Part shown: positions 38,982 through 46,774 of the stretch, one piece after another
How positions within the stretch are numbered: the stretch's first letter is position 1
Layout: each line of letters opens with the position of its first letter
Origin: Rhodoplanes sp046000175
Lineage (GTDB): Bacteria > Pseudomonadota > Alphaproteobacteria > Rhizobiales > Xanthobacteraceae
Reading direction: 5' to 3'
Assembly: GCF_046000175.1 (NCBI RefSeq)
Contig: NZ_JBEOMB010000002.1
Location: 62,001 to 126,000, forward strand
DNA: 64,000 nucleotides
The notes under the pieces: model-generated
What the model was told of the DNA's origin: nothing
Database searches by the model: none
The model's input: only the letters and a program-made list of their open reading frames with translations
Translations under genes and position numbers: made by a program

Positions 38982-39881
38982 TCAGTGCTCGTCCTGGACG
39001 ATCTTCTCGATCCGAGCCCTGATGCCGCGCCACTGGCTGCCGCCGACCGTGACGGGCGCCCGGCTGCCCAGCCCCCGCCCCCAGATCGCCTTGCGGCCGA
39101 GCCGCTTCGCCGTCTCGAAGTCGACGCCCCCCGGAGGTGCCGCGAGATCGACGATCAGGACGTGGTCGGGCAGCATGCCGATCACGTTGGCGCCGACGAC
39201 CCGCGACGGCACGGTGGAGAACAGGAGGTCGAGCCGTGGCGCGAGCTCCGGCAGCGCCTCGAGCCCGTGCGCCGTCGCCCCGGCGACGAACGCCGCGGCG
39301 CGCTGCTCGGGATTGCGCGCGACCACGTGGGTGCGCGCCCCGAGCGCGACCATGTAGCGGGCCAGCACGGTGCCGATCGTCCCCTGCCCGACCACGCAGA
39401 CCTCGGAATTGTGGATCGTCGTCTCGGTGTTCTCGATGACGATCTTGAGAAGGCCCTCGATGATGGCGGGCGTCCGCTCCAGCATCAGGGCGCGATCCCA
39501 CTCGTACTCGTGCAGGCCGATGCCCAGCGCGTCGGCATGCGCCTTCAGGTTGGCGTCGGCCCAACCCAGCACGATGTGGGCGCGTGGCGCCATGCCGGCC
39601 AGCATGGCCCGGTCCGGGACGATGGGTGACGTCGCCGCCGGTGCGAACAGGGCGCCGCTCGGCGCGATGCCGGGGATCGGGAACAGCGCGATCTTGGCGC
39701 CGCGCAGCACCGCGGCCGGATCGTCGAGCCGCTTCACGCCGGGAATGCCGCCCTCCGGCCACGGGAAACCGTGGGCCCGGACCTCGGCGCCGGTGAGAGC
39801 GGCGAGCCGGGCGATCTCCTGCTCACGGCGGTCGCCGCCGAGCATGCCGATGACGAGCTTCGACCAGTCGATGATGGCCAC
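38982..39881 (-). CDS. Dipicolinate synthase subunit A-like NAD(P) protein
   Basis: 299-residue protein similar end to end to DpaA/SpoVFA. The N-terminal domain runs to about residue 145 (IGMLGGDRREQEIARL, FPIPGIAP, then ERTPAIIEGLLKIVIENTETTIHNSEV). The Rossmann domain has VVGQGTIGTVLARYMVALGA, VPSRVVGANVIGMLP, LIVDLAAPPGGVDF and the final APVTVGG. In spore formers DpaA makes dipicolinate with DpaB. No dpaB lies here and this lineage is not expected to sporulate. The start is GTG at 39881 with AAGGA upstream. It is divergent from the amidohydrolase and upstream of the tautomerase. Its product is unknown, possibly a pyridine or pyrroline carboxylate. Confidence 0.85.
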   Translation of the reverse strand: MAIIDWSKLVIGMLGGDRREQEIARLAALTGAEVRAHGFPWPEGGIPGVKRLDDPAAVLRGAKIALFPIPGIAPSGALFAPAATSPIVPDRAMLAGMAPRAHIVLGWADANLKAHADALGIGLHEYEWDRALMLERTPAIIEGLLKIVIENTETTIHNSEVCVVGQGTIGTVLARYMVALGARTHVVARNPEQRAAAFVAGATAHGLEALPELAPRLDLLFSTVPSRVVGANVIGMLPDHVLIVDLAAPPGGVDFETAKRLGRKAIWGRGLGSRAPVTVGGSQWRGIRARIEKIVQDEH

Positions 39882-40080
39882 GGCGATCCTTCCGAACTGA
39901 CGCCCCGCACGTTAGAGCCGGACCCCGCCCCACCGCAACCGTGAACCACGGCGACGCAGCGGGAGAGGGTCGCCGCGGCGTGCGGCGGCGCGGCGTTGGC
40001 CTCGTCCTTGCGTCCGGCTAAGCTCTCCGTCCCGCCGGCGCACCACCCGCCATCGTCGTGCTCCAGAAAAGGTCCCGCCC

Positions 40081-41511
40081 GTGCGCACGCTGATCGAGAA
40101 TCTCGAATTCGTCCTCACCGTCGACAAGGCCGACACGGTGCTGACCGGCGCCTCGGTGGTGATCGACGGCGAGCGCATCGCCGACGTCGCGCCCGCGCCG
40201 GTCATCGCGTCCCGTTATTCGCGAGACAGCTTCGACCGGATCGTCGACGGCTCGCGCTACGGCATGACGCCGAGTTTCGTCGACTCGCACGTGCATCTCT
40301 CCGAGACCCTGTCGCGCGCCGTGTTCCCGGACTGCCTGGCGACCCGCGCCTGGGTGTTCCACTGGGCGAAGCCGTTCTACGCGAGCGTGACGGGCGAGGA
40401 CGAGGTGTGCGGGGCGACGCTCGGCATGGCCGAGATGCTCCGCTGCGGCACCACCTGCTTCCTCGACATGGGCGCCCAGAACGACGTCGCGGGCGTCGTC
40501 GCCGCGATCGACAGGATCGGCATGCGCGGCATCACGGGCCGCCACGCCGCCGACGTGCGGCCCGACGTGATTCCGCCGGGCTGGACCGAGGAGATGATGG
40601 CGCATCACTTCTTCCCGGATCACACGACGGCGCTGGCCGCGCTGGAGCGCACCGTGAAGGACTTCGACGGCGCCGGCGGCGGCCGGGTGCGGGTGTGGTG
40701 CAACATCGAGGGCAAGGAGCCGTGCAGCCTGGAGCTGCATGTCGGCGCCCGGGCGCTCGCCGAGAAGCTCGGCGTCGGCACCACCTATCACCTCGCGACC
40801 AGCATCGAGGAGGCGCATGTGTGCGAGCGCAAGCACGGCCTCTGGCCGATCTCGCGCATCGCCAAGCATGGTGGCCTCGCCTCGAACCTCGTCATCGCGC
40901 ACTGCGTCGCCGTGCAGGACGAGGAGGTCGGCCTGATGGCCGACGCCGGCACCAAGGTGGCGTTCTGCCCGGCGACCGCCGTGAAGCTCGCCAAAGGCGC
41001 GACCCGCATCGGCAAGTATCCCGAGATGATGGACGCCGGCATGGATGTCGGGCTCGGTACCGACGGCGTCTCGGCCGGCGGCACCATGAACCTGATGCGC
41101 CAGCTCTACATGGTCGCCGGCATGTTCAAGGACAGCCGCATGGACTCGACGCTGGTCGGCGCCCGCAAGGCGCTGCGCATGGCGACCATCGAGGGCGCCC
41201 AGGCGCTCGGCTGGGCGGACGAGATCGGCTCGATCGAAAAGGGCAAGCGCGCCGACTTCGTGCTGTTCGACCTCGATCACTTCGAGTGGGTGCCCTATGG
41301 CGACCCGCTGCAGGCGGTCGTCTACTCGTCGAGCCCGGCCTCGATCGCCCAGACCTGGGTGAACGGCCGTGCCCTCTACGCCAACGGCTGCGTCGCGACG
41401 GTCGACGAGAAGGCCCTCCATGTGGAGGCGCGCCGCCGCGCCGCCGACGTCGTCCGCCGCGCCGGCCTGGTGATGGGCGCGACCCCGGTGACGACGACGA
41501 CGTATGATTGA
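40081..41511 (+). CDS. Amidohydrolase family protein (TrzN/MtaD-like)
   Basis: 476-residue metal-dependent hydrolase or deaminase of the amidohydrolase superfamily. The barrel motifs are visible: DSHVHLSE (HxH), YHLATSIEEAH, LVIAHCVAVQ (His), and GLGTDGVSAGG (Asp). The C-terminal beta-sandwich closes with GSIEKGKRADFVLFDLDH. Closest in style to 5-methylthioadenosine/S-adenosylhomocysteine deaminases and triazine hydrolases. The substrate is not deducible. Translation begins at a GTG (40081) preceded at some distance by AAGG. The flanking DpaA-like gene is divergent, sharing a 199-bp control region, so the two could belong to one pathway. Confidence 0.9.
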   Translation: MRTLIENLEFVLTVDKADTVLTGASVVIDGERIADVAPAPVIASRYSRDSFDRIVDGSRYGMTPSFVDSHVHLSETLSRAVFPDCLATRAWVFHWAKPFYASVTGEDEVCGATLGMAEMLRCGTTCFLDMGAQNDVAGVVAAIDRIGMRGITGRHAADVRPDVIPPGWTEEMMAHHFFPDHTTALAALERTVKDFDGAGGGRVRVWCNIEGKEPCSLELHVGARALAEKLGVGTTYHLATSIEEAHVCERKHGLWPISRIAKHGGLASNLVIAHCVAVQDEEVGLMADAGTKVAFCPATAVKLAKGATRIGKYPEMMDAGMDVGLGTDGVSAGGTMNLMRQLYMVAGMFKDSRMDSTLVGARKALRMATIEGAQALGWADEIGSIEKGKRADFVLFDLDHFEWVPYGDPLQAVVYSSSPASIAQTWVNGRALYANGCVATVDEKALHVEARRRAADVVRRAGLVMGATPVTTTTYD

Positions 41512-41528
41512 GGATCGCGCTCATCGCC

Positions 41529-41682
41529 GCTCACCCCTCATGGTGAGGAGCGGCCACCCGGGTCCGCGCTGTGCGCGGCCCGAGTGTAAACTCCGGCCGC
41601 GTCTTGAACCATGAGGCCCGCCGCCAGCGCCGTCCTCGCCCTTCGAGACGGCCGCTTCGCGGCCTCCTCAGGGTGAGGACGG
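41529..41682. repeat. Intergenic palindromic repeat (CCTCATGGTGAGG type)
   Basis: Contains CCCCTCATGGTGAGGAGCGGC near 41534-41554, a complementary GAACCATGAGGC near 41606-41617, the small hairpin GGCCGCTTCGCGGCC (41650-41664) and CCTCAGGGTGAGG (41666-41678). This is the well-known CCTCATGGTGAGGAGC...CTCAGGGTGAGGACG repeat of Bradyrhizobium and relatives. It lies between the convergent amidohydrolase and COG0523 genes. Confidence 0.8.
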
Positions 41683-41711
41683 AGCGAGTTGCGCGACAGC
41701 CGACATCGGCA

Positions 41712-42839
41712 CTAAGCACGACGTTCCGTCACCCGTACGAACGCGCGCTCCACCGCGCTGCGTGACAGATCGCGGGTGATGACGACGATGCGCGAGGCGC
41801 GGCTGTCGTCCGGCCAGGCGGCGAGCTCCCGGGGCGGATAGAGCACGTGCTGGACGCCGTGCACGACGACCGGCCGTTCACGCCCGCGCACGTTCACGAT
41901 CCCTTTCAGCCGGAGGATCTGCTCGCCGCGCGCGGTCAGCAGGAGCTCGAGCCAGCGTGTCAGCACGTCCCAGTCGAGCGGCGCGTCGGCGGTCAGGCAG
42001 AACGTCGCGACGCGATCGCCGTGGCGCTGCGGGTCGTGATGATGGAGGTGGTGTCTAGAGTGATCGTCTTCATGATCATGTTCGCCGTGATGGTGATGAT
42101 CATGATCGTCATGCGCATCCTCGTGCGCCGCCTCGGCGGCCAGCCACGTCGCGACATCCGTGCCGGCGCCGATGGAGAACGTCTCGCCCTCGAACAGGTC
42201 CGCCGGCGACGGGGCGGTTGCGAGCGACGCCTCGAACCGGCGGGCGCCGGGATTGAGCGCGGCGAGCCGGGCGGCGAGGCGGGTGCGGGTCGTGGCGTCG
42301 GCCAGATCCGTCTTGGTTGTCACCAGCCGATCGGCCATCGCGGCCTGCTTCACGGCCTCGGCATGGGTCGCGAGCGTGCCCTCCCCGAGCGTCGCGTCGA
42401 CCGTGGCGGTGACGCCGGCGAGGCGCAGATGCGGGGTCAGCCGCGCGTCGGTCATCAGCGTGTGGACGATCGGCGCCGGATCGGCGAGCCCGGTGGTCTC
42501 GACGACGATGCGGCGGAACGCCGGCAGGTCACCCGCGGCGCGGCGCGCCGCGAGATCGGCCAGCGTCTCGACCAGCTCGTTCTTGACGGTGCAGCACAGG
42601 CAGCCCGATTCGAGCAGGACGACGTCGTCCTCCAGCCGGCGCACCAGCAGGTGATCGATGCCGACCTCGCCGAGCTCGTTGATCAGCACCGCCGTCTCGC
42701 CCATGCCGGGGTCGGCGAGCAGGCGGGTGAGCAGCGTCGTCTTGCCGCTGCCGAGAAAGCCGGTGAGCACGTGCACGGGCAGCACGGGAGCCGCACCCGG
42801 GGTGGGACGATTTTCGACCGGGACGGAACCAGAGGACAC
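41712..42839 (-). CDS. COG0523 (CobW/ZNG1-like) metal-chaperone GTPase
   Basis: 375-residue G3E-family GTPase that delivers a metal, usually zinc or cobalt, to client enzymes. The P-loop GFLGSGKT is at 27-34, Glu in INELGEVGID follows, the metal-binding motif CLCC is at 80-83, and the GTPase specificity segment TKTDL is near 175-179. A His/Asp-rich segment at about 239-273 holds sixteen histidines and probably stores or senses metal. The C-terminal CobW domain (about 277-375) is present. No ATG suits the N-terminus. A GTG at 42839 with AAGGA ten bases upstream is my choice. No cobalamin genes are near. I see no certain Zur box. Confidence 0.92.
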   Translation of the reverse strand: MSSGSVPVENRPTPGAAPVLPVHVLTGFLGSGKTTLLTRLLADPGMGETAVLINELGEVGIDHLLVRRLEDDVVLLESGCLCCTVKNELVETLADLAARRAAGDLPAFRRIVVETTGLADPAPIVHTLMTDARLTPHLRLAGVTATVDATLGEGTLATHAEAVKQAAMADRLVTTKTDLADATTRTRLAARLAALNPGARRFEASLATAPSPADLFEGETFSIGAGTDVATWLAAEAAHEDAHDDHDHHHHGEHDHEDDHSRHHLHHHDPQRHGDRVATFCLTADAPLDWDVLTRWLELLLTARGEQILRLKGIVNVRGRERPVVVHGVQHVLYPPRELAAWPDDSRASRIVVITRDLSRSAVERAFVRVTERRA

Positions 42840-43277
42840 GCGGGACACATCCTTCAGGACAGGGCGCCGCCCGTCGATACACCCGCGCGGACGTGCGACC
42901 AAGCGGCAGTGGACGGCCGCGCCCCGGCGCGCCCCGCCGCTTGACGCAAATTCTCGAATCGCGCGCTCATCCAAGGTAACATGCGCATGGTGCCGGGCCG
43001 CATGTCGGCGGCGCCTCGCAGCACGTTCCGCACGTCGCGATGCGGCGAACGGCGATTTGGATTGGATTTGTCCGTGGATCGGGATTGTCCATTGGGACAT
43101 CGATTTGGATCGGGAGGAGAGCCGATCGACGAGCCGGCGGTCGCACTCGGGCACTCACTCGGGCACGAGGCGCCACGGTTGCAATCATCGGATCACCCTT
43201 CTGGAGAGATTTCCGCCGTCTTGCCGCTCGCGGCCTCGGCCGTCCGGATTTAAACGCCGTATCAGGAGCTTTCGATC
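42840..43277. other. Divergent intergenic region, no gene recognised
   Basis: About 438 bp between the COG0523 gene and a small membrane protein gene. Around 43050-43115 it is less GC-rich and has repeated GATTGGATTTG / GATCGGGATTG / GATTTGGATCGG words, and near 43144-43168 GCACTCGGGCACTCACTCGGGCAC. Likely promoter DNA. ORFs across it look spurious. Confidence 0.55.
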
Positions 43278-43592
43278 ATGTCCGATCCCTCGCCCGTGAC
43301 CAAGCCGACGATCACCCCGGTGGAGACGCCGGTCGCCCCGTCCGAGCCGCCGATCGTGTCGCCGCGCGCCAGCGAGCCGCCGCCGCCGCCCCCGCCGCCG
43401 CGCCGCGAGCCGCCGACCACCATCGTCGACAAGGCGATCCAGGTCACCCAGGCCTATGCCCAGTATGTCTGGGCCGACGTCAAGGTGCTGTTCGCCGAGA
43501 TCAAGCCCGCGTTCGTGAAGTTCGGGCTCAAGCAGCGCAACTTCCTGATCGGCCTGGTCGTCTTCATCCTGTTCCTGATCTGGCTGTTCTGA
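43278..43592 (+). CDS. Small proline-rich single-pass membrane protein
   Basis: 104-residue protein with a proline-rich N-terminal half (SEPPPPPPPPRREPP around 32-46), an amphipathic helix (IVDKAIQVTQAYAQYVWADVKVLF), and a C-terminal membrane helix (about 86-104, NFLIGLVVFILFLIWLF) running to the very end. The layout suggests a tail-anchored protein with a cytoplasmic proline-rich arm. AGGAG nine bases upstream supports the ATG. It is convergent with the gene at 43696. I do not recognise a named family. Confidence 0.75.
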   Translation: MSDPSPVTKPTITPVETPVAPSEPPIVSPRASEPPPPPPPPRREPPTTIVDKAIQVTQAYAQYVWADVKVLFAEIKPAFVKFGLKQRNFLIGLVVFILFLIWLF

Positions 43593-43695
43593 TCCGACGA
43601 CCCGGAGGGGCGGATCGTCCAGCCGTGATCCCGCCGGCGCGCCGGACCCGTGCGGTCCGGCGTCGGAAACACTCGCTTCGGAGGGAGGGCCCGGC

Positions 43696-44061
43696 TCAGC
43701 GGCGGCGGAAGCCGTCGCGGATCGTGTCCATGCGGTCGGTGCCGTTTGCGCCGAAGCGGGCTGGCGGCTGATCGAAGAGGTCGCAGGAGACGCGTCCGGA
43801 CGGCACGATCCAGCCGGTGTCGTTGTCGAAGACATATTGCGGGCAGCGGCCGTCATGGCCCGGCCCGAGCCGGATCGAGCCGACGTGGCTGACCTCCCGC
43901 TCGACGGGCGGCACCGACAGGAGCCGGCGAAGCGGGCTGTCGAAGGTCTGCTCGATCGTCAGCGTCGCGACGATCATGGCGAAGAAGACGCCGCTGATCA
44001 TCGCCACCCGGCGCCCCTGAAGGGGCCGGCGCACCGCGGAACGTGGCGAACGGTTCTGCAT
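43696..44061 (-). CDS. Hypothetical membrane-anchored protein
   Basis: 121-residue protein. A basic N-terminus (MQNRSPRSAVRRPLQGRR) precedes one membrane helix at about 19-36 (VAMISGVFFAMIVATLTI), and an exported domain contains VGSIRLGPGHDGRCPQYVFDNDTGWIVPSGRVSCDLF with two cysteines that could form a disulfide. The terminus DTIRDGFRRR is basic. A conserved but unnamed type of Rhizobiales envelope protein, judging by its layout. The ATG at 44061 has only a weak Shine-Dalgarno, and the open frame extends upstream. Confidence 0.7.
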   Translation of the reverse strand: MQNRSPRSAVRRPLQGRRVAMISGVFFAMIVATLTIEQTFDSPLRRLLSVPPVEREVSHVGSIRLGPGHDGRCPQYVFDNDTGWIVPSGRVSCDLFDQPPARFGANGTDRMDTIRDGFRRR

Positions 44062-44227
44062 CGCGGCAACACCCGGTTTTACAGCCGACCGAGCATGCGC
44101 TCCGGGCGTCAACGCCAGGTTAACCGCGGCCCGACCGCACGGCCGACCGACAGGTCGAGCGCGCCGGCGAGCTGTCCCCTGCGCCCTCCCGATCACCGAA
44201 ACGCTGTCGAGCCGCGACGGCTCGTCG

Positions 44228-44770
44228 TCAGGCCGCCGTCGGCAGGATGGCGACGACGCGCCGCGTCTCGCGCTCGACCATGACAACCTTCCCCGGCATC
44301 AGCAGGTACTGCGCGTCGCGGTACTCCGGAAAGGCGGCGGCGAGCTCCGCCGTCATGTCCTGCAGCGCCACCTGCCGCGGCACCGCGACGCCGACCGCCA
44401 CCGTGAAGGCGACCTGATCGACCTGCTGGCCGGCATTGGCCTGCGCGAAGGTCTGCAGCGCCTGCTGCTGCTCGGGCGTGACGTCGACGCGGTTCTGCGC
44501 CGTCGCCGAGATGCCCTGGTTGCGGCCGACCGCGATATCGTCCGGCGGCGCCGCGGCCGCGTCCGGTGGGGCCGGCGAGCGCCCGACCGTGCTGGTCCCC
44601 GCATCCTGGCCGAAGCGCGGTCCGGTGGCGTCCTGGGTCGACTGGTGGCGATCGTAGCCCGGGATCACCATCCACACGATCACGCCGATGCCGAGAACGA
44701 TCGCCAATGCGGCGGCGGCCATCATCAGCTGTCGGGTGCCGCGCCGGTCTTGTCGCGTCGGATCGTCCAT
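44228..44770 (-). CDS. DUF1236-like membrane-anchored protein
   Basis: 180-residue protein with a cytoplasmic start (MDDPTRQDRRGTRQL), a membrane helix at about 16-37 (MAAAALAIVLGIGVIVWMVI), a disordered linker rich in Pro/Ala/Asp, and a C-terminal domain (about 85-180). The C-terminal end VGVAVPRQVALQDMTAELAAAFPEYRDAQYLLMPGKVVMVERETRRVVAIL fits the DUF1236 pattern found in many Rhizobiales envelope proteins. I prefer the ATG at 44770 (GAGG five bases upstream) to the one at 44785. Function unknown. Confidence 0.8.
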   Translation of the reverse strand: MDDPTRQDRRGTRQLMMAAAALAIVLGIGVIVWMVIPGYDRHQSTQDATGPRFGQDAGTSTVGRSPAPPDAAAAPPDDIAVGRNQGISATAQNRVDVTPEQQQALQTFAQANAGQQVDQVAFTVAVGVAVPRQVALQDMTAELAAAFPEYRDAQYLLMPGKVVMVERETRRVVAILPTAA

Positions 44771-45087
44771 GATCGCCTCGTCCATTCCGCCTGGGTGTCA
44801 CGCTTGGCTCCCGAGCCGCATCCGTCGGCCCGTCATGGGTGAACGCCATCGCGGCCCGCGGGTTGCCGCTCCGCGTCGACGAGGATGCGTGAACGCCGCA
44901 GGCCGCACTCCCGGCGGCATGCCGGCCCGGCGCCACCTACCGCCAGGAACGCCCGGCCGACCGGACAATTGTCCCTGGTTCGCCTGTCTCTGGATCGCCT
45001 GTCGCCCGATCGCCGTCGGCCGGCCCGTCGCCCCGGAACCGGGTTCGCCCGACCTGAGCCGCCCACCCGATCCGACTGGAGCCCCCG
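44771..45087. other. Divergent intergenic region, no gene recognised
   Basis: About 317 bp between the DUF1236-like gene and the rightward SDR gene. There is a small repeated pattern CGATCGCC/CGCCTGTC in 44990-45025. No palindrome, RNA gene or supported ORF. Confidence 0.5.
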
Positions 45088-45876
45088 ATGCCGACCGCCC
45101 CCCGCCCTCTCGCCATGGTGACCGGTGCCTCGACCGGCATCGGCTTCGAGCTCGCCCGCGTCTGCGCCCGCAACGGCTACGACCTGATCGTCGCGGCCGA
45201 CGAGCCGCGCATCCACAACGCCGCGGAGAATTTCCGCGAGCTCGGCGCCGGCGTCGAGGCGATCGAGGCCGATCTCGCGACCCGGGAGGGCGTCGACCGC
45301 CTCCATGCCGCGGCCGGGGGCCGACCGATCGACGCGCTGCTCGCCAATGCGGGCCGCGGGCTCGGCCACGGCTTCCTCGACCAGCCGTTCGACGATTTCC
45401 GTCACGTGATCGACACCAACGTGACCGGCACGATCTATCTGGTGCAGAAGGTCGCGCGCGACATGCGGGCGCGCGGGCACGGTCGCATCATGCTGACCGG
45501 CTCGATCGCCGGCTTCATGCCGGGCACCTACCAGGCCGTCTACAACGGCACCAAGGCGTTCATCGACTCGTTCTCGTTCGCGCTCCGCAACGAGCTGAAG
45601 GACACCGGCGTCACCGTGACGTGCCTGATGCCCGGCCCGACCGACACCGAGTTCTTCGAGCGCGCCGGCATGATGGACACCAAGGTCGGCACCGCCCCGA
45701 AGGACGATCCCGCCATGGTGGCCGAGACCGGCTTCCAGGCGATGATGAAGGGCGAGGGTGACGTGGTCAGCGGCTGGAAGAACAAGCTCGCCACCATGCT
45801 CGCCACCGTCACGCCGTCCGGCACGCTCGCCGAGCAGCACCGCAAGATGGCCGAGCCGGGCTCCGGCCGGAGCTGA
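45088..45876 (+). CDS. Short-chain dehydrogenase/reductase
   Basis: 262-residue SDR. The cofactor motif TGASTGIG is near 13-20, NAG at about 91-93 (LLANAGRG), the catalytic Ser is in LTGSIAG and Tyr/Lys in YNGTK. The acidic residue after strand 2 is within VAADEPRIH, which would favour NAD, but cofactor preference is uncertain. The C-terminal part (KKDD-like PKDDPAMVAETGFQAMMKGEGDVVSGWKNKLAT) places it with the classical SDRs often annotated as oxidoreductases of unknown substrate. GGAG precedes the ATG. A perfect palindrome lies about 25 bp beyond the stop. Confidence 0.92.
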   Translation: MPTAPRPLAMVTGASTGIGFELARVCARNGYDLIVAADEPRIHNAAENFRELGAGVEAIEADLATREGVDRLHAAAGGRPIDALLANAGRGLGHGFLDQPFDDFRHVIDTNVTGTIYLVQKVARDMRARGHGRIMLTGSIAGFMPGTYQAVYNGTKAFIDSFSFALRNELKDTGVTVTCLMPGPTDTEFFERAGMMDTKVGTAPKDDPAMVAETGFQAMMKGEGDVVSGWKNKLATMLATVTPSGTLAEQHRKMAEPGSGRS

Positions 45877-45899
45877 TCACGTCATTTGCCGGGATGGAC

Positions 45900-45943
45900 G
45901 TGAAGACGCCCGGGGGTGCAGCTGCACCCCCGGGCGTCTTCAC
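45900..45943. terminator. 44-bp perfect palindrome, probable bidirectional terminator
   Basis: Two 22-base arms, GTGAAGACGCCCGGGGGTGC + AG and its exact complement, meet with no spacer. It lies between the convergent SDR (stop 45876) and DUF892 (stop 46001) genes. As RNA from either strand it forms a very stable hairpin. Short T-containing tails rather than clear T runs follow. Confidence 0.75.
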
Positions 45944-46000
45944 ATCGCAGGATCATGGGTCGCAGGATCATGGATGGTGATCAGGCTACCAGGGACCTGA

Positions 46001-46498
46001 TCAGGCGGCGCTCGCCTCGCGCGCCAGATAGGCGAGCGTGACGTCCTTCACGTGTGCATCGATCCACGCGGCCATGTCCTCCTCCTCCTTCAGCGACTGC
46101 GACAGCAGCGCCGAGGCGTCGATGCCGGCACGCTCGGCGAGCGCGATCAGCGACTTGTAGGCAGCGATCTCGTAGTGCTCGAAGGCGTTGTTGGCGAAGG
46201 TGTTCTTGAGGATCTCGTCGGCCGCCGGCATGTGGCCCATGGCGGCCATGTTGCCCATGAAGGCCATGGTCGCGTCCTTGAGGGTGGAGGCGCTGGCGTC
46301 GCAGGCCTCCAGGCAGCGGTCGAGCCGGCCGATCTGGGCGCGCGTCTCCTCCAGATGCCGGCGCAGCCGCGCCTGGACCTCGGGATAGGCGTCGGTGCGC
46401 TCGATCTGGCGCTCCATCAGCTCCTCGGCCTGGCGCTCCATCGCATGGGCGTTGCGCAGGCCGGTCACGAACAGGTCACGGGCGGTTTGCGGCGTCAT
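46001..46498 (-). CDS. DUF892 (YciE/YciF-like) ferritin-like protein
   Basis: 165-residue all-helical protein of the DUF892 family, stress-associated ferritin-like four-helix bundles. Typical features are the start TARDLFVTGLRNAHAMERQAEELME, the acidic/His metal-site residues along the helices (HLEETRAQIGRLDRCLEAC, NAFEHYEIAAYKSLIALAERAG, SLKEEEDMAAWIDAHV), and the Met-rich loop MAFMGNMAAMGHMP. The ATG at 46498, with GGAGA upstream, was preferred to a GTG three bases earlier. Metal binding is inferred. Convergent with the SDR. Confidence 0.92.
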   Translation of the reverse strand: MTPQTARDLFVTGLRNAHAMERQAEELMERQIERTDAYPEVQARLRRHLEETRAQIGRLDRCLEACDASASTLKDATMAFMGNMAAMGHMPAADEILKNTFANNAFEHYEIAAYKSLIALAERAGIDASALLSQSLKEEEDMAAWIDAHVKDVTLAYLAREASAA

Positions 46499-46774
46499 CA
46501 CGGTCTCCGGATGTCGAGGGGGTGAGCTGGGGCGGCCACGGTGTGCTGCGCCCGGGGATCAACCAGTGCGGCACCGGCGTGTTCCTTGCCGGCGTCCCTC
46601 CGCGGCCGCGTTGCAAGTGATCGACCGCGCGACCGTCCGGCACCTGACACCGGACGAGGAACCGTCGGCCTGTGCTCCGGTTCTCGAAACGGCGGCCTCG
46701 CCGTGACGGCCGTCGCGGTCCCCTGTCTGAGCGCCACCTCGCTGCATCACCATCCACGTCGACGAGGCCGTCCG

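Noticed and set aside
41847..42944. Plus-strand ORF with a hydrophobic Met/Ile/Val stretch resembling a membrane helix (near 42060-42115)
   Set aside because: It is the complement of the His/Asp codons in the COG0523 His-rich segment. GAT/CAC codons read as ATG/GTG/ATC on the other strand.
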